Origin: Cohnella candidum
Lineage (GTDB): Bacteria > Bacillota > Bacilli > Paenibacillales > Paenibacillaceae
Reading direction: 5' to 3'
DNA length: 64,000 nucleotides
Assembly (NCBI RefSeq): GCF_003713065.1
Contig: NZ_CP033433.1
Span: 2,977,001-3,041,000 of the forward strand
In this document: positions 1 through 8,912 of the stretch, one piece after another
How the letters are laid out: each line of letters begins with the position of its first letter
Numbering within the stretch: the first letter of the stretch is position 1
Position numbers and translations under genes: made by a program
The notes under the pieces: model-generated
Told to the model about the DNA's origin: nothing
The model's input: the letters and a program-made list of their open reading frames with translations, nothing else
Database searches by the model: none

Positions 1-1848
1 GTCGATCCAGTCGTTATGGTTGACGTACCAATCGTACAGAATCCAGAAGTCGATTCCCGCGAGGTATCCCTCCGGCCGGCCCGGTCCGGCGGCTTTCTCC
101 AGCAGGGCCCGCAGCGTCTCCCGGTAGATTTCCGTTTGCATGTGGGCCTCCGCGTCTCCCTCCCCCGTCCAATGGCCGAATTCCGTGTTGAGAATCGGTT
201 TGTCCGGAAATGCCCGGTGGGCGCGTTCCAGGAAGTCGAGCGTTCCTTCGTAAGGCGTGCCGCCGTGGAAAATGCCGAAGTACATCGTCCAGCCGGCGAC
301 GTCCAGCGGTTCCATGGACGGATCCGAAGGTCCCGGTTGATCGGCCGCGGCGCTTTGCGTGATTAACCGACCGTCGTCATAGCGGGAACGAAGGTCGTTC
401 ACCAGCATCCGGTTATGCTCAAGCCGCAGGGCCACGTCCTTCGACTCGTTCTGCGTGCTCCACAGAAGCACGGATGGCCGGTTGTACTGGGAGAACACCA
501 TTTCCCTCCACATTTGCAAAGCCAGCCCGCGTTCCCGCTGCGCCTCGTAATGCTCGGTTTCGAACTGCCAGAGAGGAATCTCGCTCATGGCCGCGAGTCC
601 CAACCGGTCGAGCAAAATGTACGTATGGACATGGTTCGGATAATGCCCGGTCCGCACCATATTCGCATGGAGAGAGCGGGCATGCTCGAGATCGGCGCGA
701 ATCCGGTCCCATGAAGCCGTCCTCCCGGTATCCGGCCACTCCTCGTGGCGGGCGATGCCCGCGAGGAACACCGGTTTCCCGTTGAGCAGAAGCCGCGTCT
801 TGTTCGTCGACACGGTTCGAAGGCCGAATTGCGCGGCGAACCGGTCGACCTCACGCTTCCCTGTCTCCCCCGTCTCTTCCGTCAACGTGAACTCGCCTAC
901 GTAGAGATGGGGGAAGCCGAGCGACCACAGCTTCGGCTCGGCGATCTTTACGTCCCAGCCCAGCACCCGCACTTCCCCGGCATCCAAGTCCAAGCCGGCC
1001 TCTAGCGGCCGGTCCGTCACCGCGGGGATTCCTTTGATTCGCGCGGCCTCCGGCGCGGACAGGAAAAGCTCGCTCTCCGCATCGGCTTCGAACACTTTCC
1101 CCCGCAGGCGAACGTGCCGTTTCACAGACCCGCCGTTGCGGACGACGGCGTGTATTCGCACTTCGCCGTCCGTTCCGGTCGGCACGAAATCCGCCCTCAC
1201 GACGTGGACCGCGTCCGTAACCTCCAAGTATAGGTCTTGAATAACTCCGGTGTAGTTGAAGAAATCCGTGCCTTGAACGGCAGGAATCGTATCGTTCCGG
1301 CTTCCCCACGGCGGATTGTCGACCCGGATCCGGATTTCGTTCGTGTTGGCTCGAACGCAGGACGTGACGTCGAAAGCGAACGGCGTGAACCCGCCTTCGT
1401 GGACGCCGACCCATTCGCCGTTCACCCACAAATCGGCGACGTAACTGACTCCCAGCGCCTTCAAAGTCAGACATCCGGAAGCAACGTCCGCCTCCGTCAG
1501 CTCGAACGTCCGCCGATACCAGACGCCGTCCTCATAGGTTTCGGCCGCGCCGGCCTTTTCCTCGCCGGTCAGCCGGTTCTCCGGCATCGGCAAAACATGC
1601 GGCTGCCAATCGTCGCCATCCCCGACGAGGAATCCCCCTTCCCGTTCCAGCACTTCCCTCAGCCAAGTCTCTCCTCTCGGCGACATGGTCAAATTGTGGG
1701 CCGCCCGGAATCTCCGTTTTAGCCACCTGCCGGACAGCGCGATCGTTCTTCGCTGTTGGGGATCGAATGACGGCACGGGCATTCCGTTCTGCCAAGGAAC
1801 GGCCGCGCCGTCCACTGTCCTTAAACCCAACGTCGTCTGCAAGCGCAT
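1..1848 (-). CDS. Glycoside hydrolase family 2 enzyme, C-terminus cut by window edge
   Basis: Translating the minus strand from ATG at 1848 gives 616 codons open to the left edge. An AGAGAGGG ribosome binding site lies just upstream. The order is an N-terminal jelly-roll sugar-binding domain (about residues 30-220, with YRRTFEL and LWVNGEWVG), an immunoglobulin-like domain, then a TIM barrel. The barrel carries the GH2 patterns IARHEEWPD and STQNES (likely acid/base Glu) and ILNTEFG (likely nucleophile). No signal peptide is seen, so it is probably cytoplasmic and hydrolyses oligosaccharides imported by the transporter encoded just upstream. Galactosidase, glucuronidase or another GH2 activity cannot be separated from sequence alone. 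It is the last visible gene of the LacI/ABC operon. Confidence 0.9.
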   Translation of the reverse strand, partial: MRLQTTLGLRTVDGAAVPWQNGMPVPSFDPQQRRTIALSGRWLKRRFRAAHNLTMSPRGETWLREVLEREGGFLVGDGDDWQPHVLPMPENRLTGEEKAGAAETYEDGVWYRRTFELTEADVASGCLTLKALGVSYVADLWVNGEWVGVHEGGFTPFAFDVTSCVRANTNEIRIRVDNPPWGSRNDTIPAVQGTDFFNYTGVIQDLYLEVTDAVHVVRADFVPTGTDGEVRIHAVVRNGGSVKRHVRLRGKVFEADAESELFLSAPEAARIKGIPAVTDRPLEAGLDLDAGEVRVLGWDVKIAEPKLWSLGFPHLYVGEFTLTEETGETGKREVDRFAAQFGLRTVSTNKTRLLLNGKPVFLAGIARHEEWPDTGRTASWDRIRADLEHARSLHANMVRTGHYPNHVHTYILLDRLGLAAMSEIPLWQFETEHYEAQRERGLALQMWREMVFSQYNRPSVLLWSTQNESKDVALRLEHNRMLVNDLRSRYDDGRLITQSAAADQPGPSDPSMEPLDVAGWTMYFGIFHGGTPYEGTLDFLERAHRAFPDKPILNTEFGHWTGEGDAEAHMQTEIYRETLRALLEKAAGPGRPEGYLAGIDFWILYDWYVNHNDWID

Positions 1849-1885
1849 GTCATCCCTCTCTCCCGACTTCCGCCGAAATCAAGGA

Positions 1886-1925
1886 GGGGATGAAGATCCG
1901 ACCGTTCGGCCTTCTCTTCATCCCC
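1886..1925 (-). other. Intercistronic hairpin between binding-protein and GH2 genes
   Basis: A perfect 11-bp inverted repeat (GGGGATGAAGA at 1886-1896 with its complement at 1915-1925) surrounds an 18-nt loop. On the minus strand no T-run follows, so it does not look like a full intrinsic terminator. It may protect the 3' end of the upstream lipoprotein message or partly attenuate the glycosidase gene. That role is inference. Confidence 0.55.
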
Positions 1926-1945
1926 CGCCTCGTCAAACGGTGATT

Positions 1946-3574
1946 TTACTGGATTCCTTTTTCGTCGAAGTACTTATTCGCTTCGGTCTTCGTGTACTCG
2001 AGCACTTTCTCGTAGCCGGCTTTCGTGAGCTTGTCGCGGAACGTGGCGATCGATTTGTCGACGTCCTTGACGAGACCCAGCATGAGCGGTTTGCCGTATT
2101 GCTCGAACACTTGGTCCACGGCCGCCTTGTTCGCTTTGACGGGCTCATAGTCGAGGGTGATGCCGGCGAAAATGTTCGGTTTGCTCATGCCCTTGAACTC
2201 TTCGAGCAGCGCGTCGAAGCCCTCCCAGCCGGAGCCTTGCTTCTCGCGGACCATGGACTCTACGCGTACGCCCCAGGAGGCGATGTCGTATCTCTTCCAG
2301 TCCTGCGTCACGGTCATGCCTTTCGGAGGCGATACGAGCGTTTTGCCGTCATCGGCAATGGAATAATGAGTGCCTTCGATGCCGTAAACGAACAGATCGA
2401 AATATTTGGGGTCGTTGCGGATTTTGTCCAGCACCATCAGCGAACGTTCCGGGTTGGCGGCGCTTTTCGGAATCGCCATCGCGTTGTTGACCGACAGGTT
2501 CGGCGTCGCGTAGCCATAGAGACGGTTGAACGGGAAGTAGCCGAGCTTGATGTCCGGGTTCGTTTGGCCTACGCCTACGATGTAACCGCCCGCGCCGGGC
2601 GCGTTGCGCCAGTAAACGGCGCCGTTGCCCGCCTTGATCGCGTCGCCCGCTTCTTTCTGCGAATTCAGCGTGTCGGAATTCCAATAGCCTTTGTCCGCCC
2701 ACTCTTTCATTTTCTTCGCCCAAGCTTCGAACTCCGGCGTGAACGGATACGCGACGATATCGCGGGGATTGCTGTATTTGGCCACCATCAGGTTGCCGTC
2801 GCCGCTGCCCACGTTCTCGTATTGGTGGGTCGCGCGGAACAGCGCCAGCATTTCGTTGAACGCTTTGCCGTTGATCGGCGTGACCTTCGGCTTCGCTTTT
2901 TTGACGCCGTCCAGGTAGGCTTCGATCGAGTCCAAATCTTTGATTTCCGGCAATCCCAGCTCTTGTCTCCAGTCGTCGCGGTAGACGAATCCGTCCGGGG
3001 TATATTCCGGATACGTGGCCGGAACCGCGAAGATTTGCGCTTTATCGGAGCCGCTCGCGACGACTTTCGCTTCCGTCCAATCCTGTTCCGGCACTTTGCT
3101 CCATGTTACCGGCGCGTATTTGGGAAGCAGGTCGTCCAGCGGGAGGAAGCTGCCTTTTTTCGCGTATTTGAAATAGTCGGCCCACGTGGAAGCGAAAATC
3201 ATGTCGATTTTCTCGCCGGTCGTCAGCATGAGGTTATACTTCGTCTGCCATTCCGTCCACGTCGTGAAATTCAGTTTAATCGTCGTATTGAGGTCTTTCT
3301 CGAGGTTCTTGTTCAACTCGGCGATGACTTTGTCCGTGTCCTTATGCGGATCGCCGAGCAGGTACCAGACGAGCTCGACTTTCTTGGACGTGTCCGGCTT
3401 GTCGGAATCGCCGCCGGCCGAGGGCGATGAGGCCGAGTCGGAAGCGGAAGGGGATGCCGAGGGGGACGAGGCTCCCTCTTTGTTGCCGCTGTTGCCGCCG
3501 CAAGCGGCGAGTACGGCGATCAGCATCGTTAAAGCGATGAGAAGAGAACCGTAACGCTTGAGCTTTCCTTTCAT
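1946..3574 (-). CDS. Extracellular solute-binding lipoprotein of sugar ABC transporter (LplA-like)
   Basis: 542 residues. A lipoprotein signal peptide ends in LAAC (Cys about 25), followed by a Ser/Pro/Ala/Asp-rich linker to about residue 60, then a family-1-type binding fold starting LVWYLLGDPH. The C-terminal part resembles the DUF3502 region of LplA/YtcQ-like proteins. It should sit on the outer face of the membrane and deliver an oligosaccharide to the permeases encoded upstream. GGAGGAG lies 8 nt before the ATG. A 63-base gap separates it from the permease gene. The ligand is unknown; uptake of a plant or exopolysaccharide fragment is inferred from the neighbouring GH2. Confidence 0.92.
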   Translation of the reverse strand: MKGKLKRYGSLLIALTMLIAVLAACGGNSGNKEGASSPSASPSASDSASSPSAGGDSDKPDTSKKVELVWYLLGDPHKDTDKVIAELNKNLEKDLNTTIKLNFTTWTEWQTKYNLMLTTGEKIDMIFASTWADYFKYAKKGSFLPLDDLLPKYAPVTWSKVPEQDWTEAKVVASGSDKAQIFAVPATYPEYTPDGFVYRDDWRQELGLPEIKDLDSIEAYLDGVKKAKPKVTPINGKAFNEMLALFRATHQYENVGSGDGNLMVAKYSNPRDIVAYPFTPEFEAWAKKMKEWADKGYWNSDTLNSQKEAGDAIKAGNGAVYWRNAPGAGGYIVGVGQTNPDIKLGYFPFNRLYGYATPNLSVNNAMAIPKSAANPERSLMVLDKIRNDPKYFDLFVYGIEGTHYSIADDGKTLVSPPKGMTVTQDWKRYDIASWGVRVESMVREKQGSGWEGFDALLEEFKGMSKPNIFAGITLDYEPVKANKAAVDQVFEQYGKPLMLGLVKDVDKSIATFRDKLTKAGYEKVLEYTKTEANKYFDEKGIQ

Positions 3575-3637
3575 TGTGCTGACTCCTCCTTAAAATGGAC
3601 CTGCAGTTTGTTTGTATGTTAGCCGGGGGATCCGGTT

Positions 3638-4525
3638 CTAACCTTTGACGGAGCCGATCAACAGCCCTTTGACGAAGAAACGCTGAACGAACGGGTACAG
3701 GAAGACGATCGGTCCCGTGGCCACGACGGCCGCGGCCATCTTGAGCGTTTCGGAAGGCGGCTTCGTATCGGCATTCAGGCTGAGCGCGATATTCGTCTTT
3801 AGCGCTTCGGCCGAGGCGAGCGTCCGGTACAGCAGGAACTGGAGCGGATACTTGTCGGCCGTCGTGATGAAGAGGTTGGCGAGGAACCACTCGTTCCAGT
3901 ACTGCAGCGCGACGAACAATCCGATCGTCGCGAGCCCGGGTGTCGAAAGCGGCAGGATGAGCTTGATGAAAATCGTGAAATCGCCGGCGCCGTCGATTTT
4001 GGCGGATTCGTTGATGTCCTCCGGTATCGATTTCATAAAGCCTTTCATCAGGATGATGTTCCAAGCCGAGACGAGAAACGGCAGCAGCAGCGCCATGTAG
4101 CTGTCCTTCATTTGAAGATCCTTGACGATCAGGATGTACCAGGGAATCAATCCCCCGCTGAACAGCAAGGTGAAGTAGATATAGAAAGAAAATCCGTTGC
4201 GGTATTTGAAATCCTTGCGCGAGAGCACGTAACCGGCCATCGCCGTCAGGAACAAGCTGAGCGCCGTTCCCGTCACCGTCAGGACGATCGACACTTCGTA
4301 CGCTCTCACGATGACTCCGGGATTCGTCATCATTGACCGGTAAGCTTCGAAGGTAAGCTCGTTCGGCCATAGCTTGAATCCTTCGTTGATGATCTCGAGC
4401 TCGGGCGTCACGGAGCCGGTCAGCACGACCCAGAAAGGGATCAGGCAAATCACCGTGAGGAAGGTGAGAACGATGTATCCGATCGTGTTGAATGCGACGG
4501 TAGACTTTTCCGTTTTGATCCTCAT
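3638..4525 (-). CDS. Carbohydrate ABC transporter permease (LplC/MalG type)
   Basis: 295 residues with about six membrane segments. The cytoplasmic EAA loop reads ESAKIDGAGDFTIFIKLILP, the coupling segment that docks on the ATPase. It belongs with the permease gene 10 bases upstream and the lipoprotein downstream. The start has AGGAGGG at good spacing. No ATP-binding subunit is encoded in the operon; in Bacilli such importers use a shared ATPase of the MsmX type, so it is probably encoded elsewhere. Confidence 0.93.
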   Translation of the reverse strand: MRIKTEKSTVAFNTIGYIVLTFLTVICLIPFWVVLTGSVTPELEIINEGFKLWPNELTFEAYRSMMTNPGVIVRAYEVSIVLTVTGTALSLFLTAMAGYVLSRKDFKYRNGFSFYIYFTLLFSGGLIPWYILIVKDLQMKDSYMALLLPFLVSAWNIILMKGFMKSIPEDINESAKIDGAGDFTIFIKLILPLSTPGLATIGLFVALQYWNEWFLANLFITTADKYPLQFLLYRTLASAEALKTNIALSLNADTKPPSETLKMAAAVVATGPIVFLYPFVQRFFVKGLLIGSVKG

Positions 4526-4535
4526 GTCCGCCCTC

Positions 4536-5450
4536 CTAGAACACCGCGTAGTCTTCGCGCGTTTTGCGAATGATGTAGTTCACCGACAGCACGAGAATCA
4601 AGCCGAAGAACGACTGGTAGAAGCCGGCCGCCGTGCCCATGCCGACGTCGAAGTTGCCCGTCAGCGCCCGGAAGACGTAAGTGTCGATGACGTCCGTCGC
4701 GTCGAACAGCATGCCGTTGTCGCCGACGATCTGGTAGAACAGGTCGAACTGGCCTTTGAGGATGCCGCCCAGCGCGAGCAGAAGCAGCAGGATGAACGTC
4801 GGCATGAGCATCGGGATCGTGATGAAGCGGATTCGCTGGAAGATGCTCGCCCCGTCGATCTTGGCGGCTTCATGGTACTCGTCGCTGATGCTCATGATCG
4901 CGGCCAGGTAGATGACCGTGCCGTAACCCAAGCCTTTCCACACGTTGAAAAAGACGATGATGTATTTCCACGGAGCCGTATTCAGGTAGAAATCGTAAGG
5001 CTCCATGCCCAGCTTCTCCAGCAGCGTGTTCACGACGCCGTTGTCGGTGCTGAACAGGTTGAACACGAACGCGCCGACGAGCACGAAGGAGATGAAGTAA
5101 GGCAGGAACATGACGGACTGAGCGGTTTTCTTGAACCATTTGCCCGGCAGCTCGCTCAGGAAGATCGCGCAGACGATCTGCAGGAAATTGCCGATGAAAA
5201 TGAAGGCGAGGTTGTACAGGATCGTGTTCCGGGTAATGGTCCACAACGCCCCGGATTCGAACAGGAAGTCGAAGTTCTGCATGCCGACGAACTCGTTCTT
5301 GAACATCGACACGTTCGGGTCATAGTTCGTGAAGGCGTAATAGACGCCCGCCATCGGCACGTAGGCGAAAATCGCGAAGAAGACGACCACGGGCGCGAGC
5401 ATCAGGAACATGACTTTGTTTTTGCTTAATTCCCGGATAAAGCCTCGCAT
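4536..5450 (-). CDS. Carbohydrate ABC transporter permease (LplB type)
   Basis: 304 residues, hydrophobic, with a first membrane helix near residues 12-32 (VMFLMLAPVVVFFAIFAYVP) and the EAA-loop sequence EAAKIDGASIFQRIRFITIP. It is the partner half of the transmembrane channel formed with the next gene. The start lies 13 bases after the stop of the LacI-type regulator gene, so regulator and transporter are almost certainly one transcript. Confidence 0.93.
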   Translation of the reverse strand: MRGFIRELSKNKVMFLMLAPVVVFFAIFAYVPMAGVYYAFTNYDPNVSMFKNEFVGMQNFDFLFESGALWTITRNTILYNLAFIFIGNFLQIVCAIFLSELPGKWFKKTAQSVMFLPYFISFVLVGAFVFNLFSTDNGVVNTLLEKLGMEPYDFYLNTAPWKYIIVFFNVWKGLGYGTVIYLAAIMSISDEYHEAAKIDGASIFQRIRFITIPMLMPTFILLLLLALGGILKGQFDLFYQIVGDNGMLFDATDVIDTYVFRALTGNFDVGMGTAAGFYQSFFGLILVLSVNYIIRKTREDYAVF

Positions 5451-5463
5451 GTTCGAACACCTC

Positions 5464-6495
5464 TCAAGTCTCTCGATTCAGACGGAAATCGGATGATTCG
5501 CGGATCTTCAGCTTGGAATCCACTTTGAAAACCCGTTTGTCAATGAAATCGTTATCATTCATTTGATCGATGAACTTCTCGACGAGCAGCGCGCCCATCG
5601 CGTAATTGGGTTGGTCGACCGTCGACAGCGTAGGCGACGTATACTTCGTCACCCGGTTGTTGTCGACGCCGACGACGGCCAGCCGCCCGGGAACCGGAAT
5701 CCCGAGCTCCCGGCAAGCCTTGAAGACGCCGAGCGCCATTTCGTCGTTCGCGGCAAAAACCGCCGTCATGTCCGGGTTTTTCTCCCACAGCCGCTTGAAC
5801 GCCAAGTACCCCTCGGTTTCGTTGAAGTCCCCGTTTTCGACCAGGTCCGGAACGAAAGGCAGCTCCGCGTCGCGAAGCGCTTTCAAATAACCCTCCAGCC
5901 GTTCATAGCTGTCAATCGCATCCGCGTAGCCGCTGATGAACGCGATCCGGCGATGTCCCATTTCGAGAAGATGCTGCATCACTTCCCGGGCTAACTTGAC
6001 GTTGTCCGTGTAGGCGCACGGAATGTCGGGATGCTCGACGTGGCGGCCGATCACGGCGGCCGAGTAACCCCGCTCGCAGAATGCGGCGATGTCCCGGTTA
6101 GAAATGACGGGCGAAACGAAGATGATGCCGTCCACCGTCCGGTTCATGGCGAGGGACATGAATTCGAGTTCCTTCTCTTTCTCGTTCTGGGTATCGCAGA
6201 TGATGATCTTGTACTTCAGGGCATTCGCCATGTTCTCGATGCCTTTGACGATTTCGGCGAAGTACGAGGAGTGGATGTCGGAAACGACGACGCCGATCGT
6301 CCGGGTTTTCTGGGAGCGCAGGTTTTTGGCCGAGGCGTTCGGGGTGAAATTCATGTACTCGATCGCCTTCAGCACTTTGGCTTTCGTGGACGGGCTGACG
6401 TGACGGCTGTCGTTCAGAACCCGGGACACCGTGGCGACGGACACTTGGGCTTCACGGGCGACGTCGATGATTTTGCTGTCTTTCAGACGCACCAC
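5464..6495 (-). CDS. LacI-family transcriptional regulator
   Basis: 343 residues. The N-terminal helix-turn-helix reads IIDVAREAQVSVATVSRVLN, followed by a hinge helix and a periplasmic-binding-type ligand domain (TIGVVVSDIHS onward, ending in PTLSTVDQP). The start is GTG at 6495 behind a weak purine-rich site. It heads the operon with the transporter and GH2 genes and probably represses it until a sugar ligand binds. A perfect 14-bp palindrome overlaps the -35 of its own promoter and a near copy overlaps the facing promoter, so it probably controls both units. Confidence 0.95.
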   Translation of the reverse strand: MVRLKDSKIIDVAREAQVSVATVSRVLNDSRHVSPSTKAKVLKAIEYMNFTPNASAKNLRSQKTRTIGVVVSDIHSSYFAEIVKGIENMANALKYKIIICDTQNEKEKELEFMSLAMNRTVDGIIFVSPVISNRDIAAFCERGYSAAVIGRHVEHPDIPCAYTDNVKLAREVMQHLLEMGHRRIAFISGYADAIDSYERLEGYLKALRDAELPFVPDLVENGDFNETEGYLAFKRLWEKNPDMTAVFAANDEMALGVFKACRELGIPVPGRLAVVGVDNNRVTKYTSPTLSTVDQPNYAMGALLVEKFIDQMNDNDFIDKRVFKVDSKLKIRESSDFRLNRET

Positions 6496-6519
6496 TTTCT
6501 CTCTTACGGAATTACCTGA

Positions 6520-6548
6520 ATCCTATCACAGCCTGAAATCGATTTCAA
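6520..6548 (-). promoter_or_regulatory. Promoter of the LacI/ABC/GH2 operon
   Basis: On the minus strand TTGAAA (6543-6548) and TAGGAT (6520-6525) are separated by 17 bases, giving a predicted start near 6513. The palindrome at 6534-6547 covers the -35 and part of the spacer, the usual place for a repressor. Confidence 0.65.
6534..6547. promoter_or_regulatory. Perfect LacI-family operator / cre-type palindrome
   Basis: TGAAATCGATTTCA is a perfect 14-bp palindrome with the central CG typical of LacI-family operators. It also fits the CcpA cre consensus TGWNANCGNTNWCA, so either the local regulator or CcpA (or both) could bind. It overlaps the -35 of the operon promoter. Confidence 0.8.
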
Positions 6549-6629
6549 TATATAGGAGAAAAATTATTTCAGCCTTTATTCGTCAAAATCCTTCAATACC
6601 ATATTGTTTTAGAGTTTCTACCGTTTATT

Positions 6630-6657
6630 TTGATCTTTTAACATGCCATGCTATAAT
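6630..6657 (+). promoter_or_regulatory. Promoter of the orphan YesN-type regulator gene
   Basis: TTGATC (6630-6635) and a perfect TATAAT (6652-6657) are 16 bases apart. The second operator-like sequence starts at the last base of the -10 and runs across the predicted transcription start. Confidence 0.7.
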
Positions 6658-6670
6658 GAAATCGATATCT
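6657..6670. promoter_or_regulatory. Second, imperfect operator copy
   Basis: TGAAATCGATATCT matches the palindrome at 6534-6547 at 12 of 14 positions, including an intact left half. It lies over the start region of the plus-strand promoter. Confidence 0.6.
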
Positions 6671-6700
6671 TTTCCGGTCGATCTTCCGGAGGTGAACCGC

Positions 6701-8326
6701 ATGCTGCAATTGCTCATTGTCGAAGACGAACCGACGACGAGAGAGGCTCTCGCGTCAAGAATCGATTGGGAAAGCATCGGAATTCGCGTATGCGGGCAAG
6801 CAAAGAACGGACTCGACGCGCTGGAGAAACTCGAAACCGCGCCTGCCGATCTCGTGCTGACCGATATCCGGATGCCGCGGATGGACGGCCTTCAGCTGGT
6901 GGAAGAAATTCGCCGCCGCGAGTACGACGCTGCTTGCGTGCTCCTCTCCGGGCATAATGACTTCCCAACCGCGCAGCAGGCGCTGCGTCTCGGCGTGTCC
7001 GATTTTCTGCTCAAGCCCTGCTCGCCCAAGGAAATCCGCTCGGCGTTCGAGAAAGTCGCTTCCCGCGTCCTGGCGGAGAAACGGCAGGCCGAGTCCGCCC
7101 AAGGACTTCAGCGGCAGCTCCTGAAAAATTTGCCCCTCGTCAAATCGCAGCTGCTCCGGCAGTGGCTTCACGCACCCGCTTTGGCCACCGAAAACCGGCT
7201 CGAAACGATAGACAAGCTGCGAATCGCCTTGAGCCCCCGCGACGTCGTCGTCATCGCCCTGCAAATGGACAACCGCGCGCTTGAACGACTGAACTACAAC
7301 CGCACCGACACCGAGCTTCTCCACCTTGCCGCGGCGAACGTCGCCCTGGAGTCGCTGGAGCAAGCTTTAGCCGTTCCGGTAGAAAGCGTCACCGAGCCGG
7401 GAATGGTGCTGGCGATCCTGAATGGCAGCACGGCCGAACTCCCCGACTCCAAGCTCGCCGCCGCCATCAAGACCGTGCGGATCAATATGGACCACTACCT
7501 GCGGGTTTCCGTCACGGCCGGGGTCAGCAACCGAGCGTCGGACATTAACCGATTAAACGAAGCTTGCCTGGAAGCGCTGAATGCGTTGGAGCTTCGGTTC
7601 CGCCAGGGCGCCGGGGGCATTTATTTCTACCGCGATACCGCTTCAAAGAAGGAAGTCTCCGCGCTGGAATCGGAATTATGGCAGCGGGAAGAAGCCGCGT
7701 CCGAGCATATGAAATCAAGGCTGTTCGCGGAAGCGATGAACGACGCCGAACAATGGTTAATCTCGCTTCGCGGGCAGGAAGGGCTGACGCGAAGCCAAGT
7801 CCGGCTCCGCGCGACGGCTTTCCTCGGGAGGCTGCTGCAGCTGGCCCGGGAACGGGGCTCCGTCGGCTATGCAATCCCCTTGGATTGGATCTCCCTCGAT
7901 GACCAGATCGCCCGGACCGATACGATGGAAGAGCTTTCCGGCTTCATTGGCCGGGTCATCCGGCAGTTGACCGAAGCCTTGCTGCCGCATAAGAAGCCGA
8001 AGCGCAAAGTCCAGCAGGCGCTGAAACTGATCGCCGAACAGTACGCTTCGCCCTCCCTGTCTCTAGCCGGCGTCGCCAAATCGCTGTTCGTCTCCGGCTC
8101 CAGCCTCTCCACGCTGTTTAAGCAGGAGCTCGGCATCAATTTCCTCGACTACGTGCACCAGTACCGGATCGAACGCGCCAAAGCGCTGCTTCAGTCGGGA
8201 GACCGCAAAATCCAGACAGTCGCCAAGGAAGTCGGCTATTTCGACGAGGCCCACTTCACCAAAACGTTCAAAAAATGGACCGGCCAGCTGCCGTCGCAAT
8301 ACCGCAAACAAGTGCAAGGACCATAA
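6701..8326 (+). CDS. YesN-type response regulator with AraC DNA-binding domain, no adjacent kinase
   Basis: 541 residues from ATG at 6701, chosen because GGAGGTG precedes it; the frame is open further upstream but without a better site. Residues 1-120 are a CheY-like receiver (VEDEP acidic pair, phospho-acceptor Asp in LVLTDIRMPRMDG, Lys in LLKPCSP). A long middle region follows, then a C-terminal double helix-turn-helix of AraC type (SLSLAGVAKSLFVSGSSLST and EVGYFDEAHFTKTFKKWTG). YesN-like proteins usually sit beside a YesM-like membrane kinase, but the neighbours are a LacI regulator and a GNAT protein, so its kinase is elsewhere or it acts independently. Confidence 0.93.
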   Translation: MLQLLIVEDEPTTREALASRIDWESIGIRVCGQAKNGLDALEKLETAPADLVLTDIRMPRMDGLQLVEEIRRREYDAACVLLSGHNDFPTAQQALRLGVSDFLLKPCSPKEIRSAFEKVASRVLAEKRQAESAQGLQRQLLKNLPLVKSQLLRQWLHAPALATENRLETIDKLRIALSPRDVVVIALQMDNRALERLNYNRTDTELLHLAAANVALESLEQALAVPVESVTEPGMVLAILNGSTAELPDSKLAAAIKTVRINMDHYLRVSVTAGVSNRASDINRLNEACLEALNALELRFRQGAGGIYFYRDTASKKEVSALESELWQREEAASEHMKSRLFAEAMNDAEQWLISLRGQEGLTRSQVRLRATAFLGRLLQLARERGSVGYAIPLDWISLDDQIARTDTMEELSGFIGRVIRQLTEALLPHKKPKRKVQQALKLIAEQYASPSLSLAGVAKSLFVSGSSLSTLFKQELGINFLDYVHQYRIERAKALLQSGDRKIQTVAKEVGYFDEAHFTKTFKKWTGQLPSQYRKQVQGP

Positions 8327-8329
8327 TCA

Positions 8330-8358
8330 TTGACCGGAACGCATGTTCCCCCTATAAT
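8330..8358 (+). promoter_or_regulatory. Promoter of the GNAT gene
   Basis: TTGACC (8330-8335), a 17-base spacer and a perfect TATAAT (8353-8358) begin right after the stop of the preceding gene. The acetyltransferase therefore has its own sigma-A promoter. Confidence 0.8.
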
Positions 8359-8392
8359 GGAATTGCATGGTGAACGACAGGGAGGAACAAGG

Positions 8393-8905
8393 ATGAACGC
8401 GATTCAGGTGAAGATCGAAACTTGGAGCGAGGCCGACTTGGATTTGCTTCGGCAGCTCAATGCACCGGAAATGACGGAACACCTCGGAGGCCCGGAAACC
8501 GAGGAACAAATCCTGGCGCGCCATGAACGGTACCTGAAGATCGAAGGCCGGGGAACGGGACGCATGTTTCGGATCGTTGCGCTGCCGGAACTCGAACCCG
8601 TCGGCAGCATCGGGTATTGGGACAGCCATTGGCAAGATGAACCTGCATTCGAGATGGGTTGGGGCGTTCTGCCGGCCTATCAGGGAAGGGGAATCGCCGG
8701 CCAAGCGGTCGCGGAAGCCATCGCAAGCGCCCGCGCCGAAGGGAAGCACCGGTTTATCAACGCTTTCCCTTCCGTCGACAATCCCGCTTCGAACGCGATC
8801 TGCCGGAAGTCCGGCTTCTCTCTTATCGGCGAATGCGACTTCGAATACCCGCCCGGAAGCACGATGAAGTGCCATCATTGGCAGTTGGATCTCGATAAAC
8901 AATGA
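8393..8905 (+). CDS. GNAT-family N-acetyltransferase
   Basis: 170 residues from ATG at 8393, chosen for GGGAGGAAC upstream and because a good promoter leaves little room for an earlier start. The acetyl-CoA binding signature YQGRGIAGQAVAEAI lies near residue 100, followed by NAFPSVDNPASNAICRKSGF, the usual pattern of RimJ/RimL-like transferases. The acceptor (protein N-terminus, small amine or antibiotic) cannot be inferred. It is a single-gene unit between two sugar islands and shares a terminator with the convergent GH5 operon. Confidence 0.88.
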   Translation: MNAIQVKIETWSEADLDLLRQLNAPEMTEHLGGPETEEQILARHERYLKIEGRGTGRMFRIVALPELEPVGSIGYWDSHWQDEPAFEMGWGVLPAYQGRGIAGQAVAEAIASARAEGKHRFINAFPSVDNPASNAICRKSGFSLIGECDFEYPPGSTMKCHHWQLDLDKQ

Positions 8906-8912
8906 ATGAAAA

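Noticed and set aside
1886..1925. Intrinsic terminator before the GH2 gene
   Set aside because: The stem is strong but no T-run follows on the minus strand.
1685..3430. Long plus-strand reading frame opposite the binding-protein gene
   Set aside because: It is antisense to a clear lipoprotein gene, has no family signature, and is rich in Arg, Val and Phe as expected from GC-biased reverse reading.
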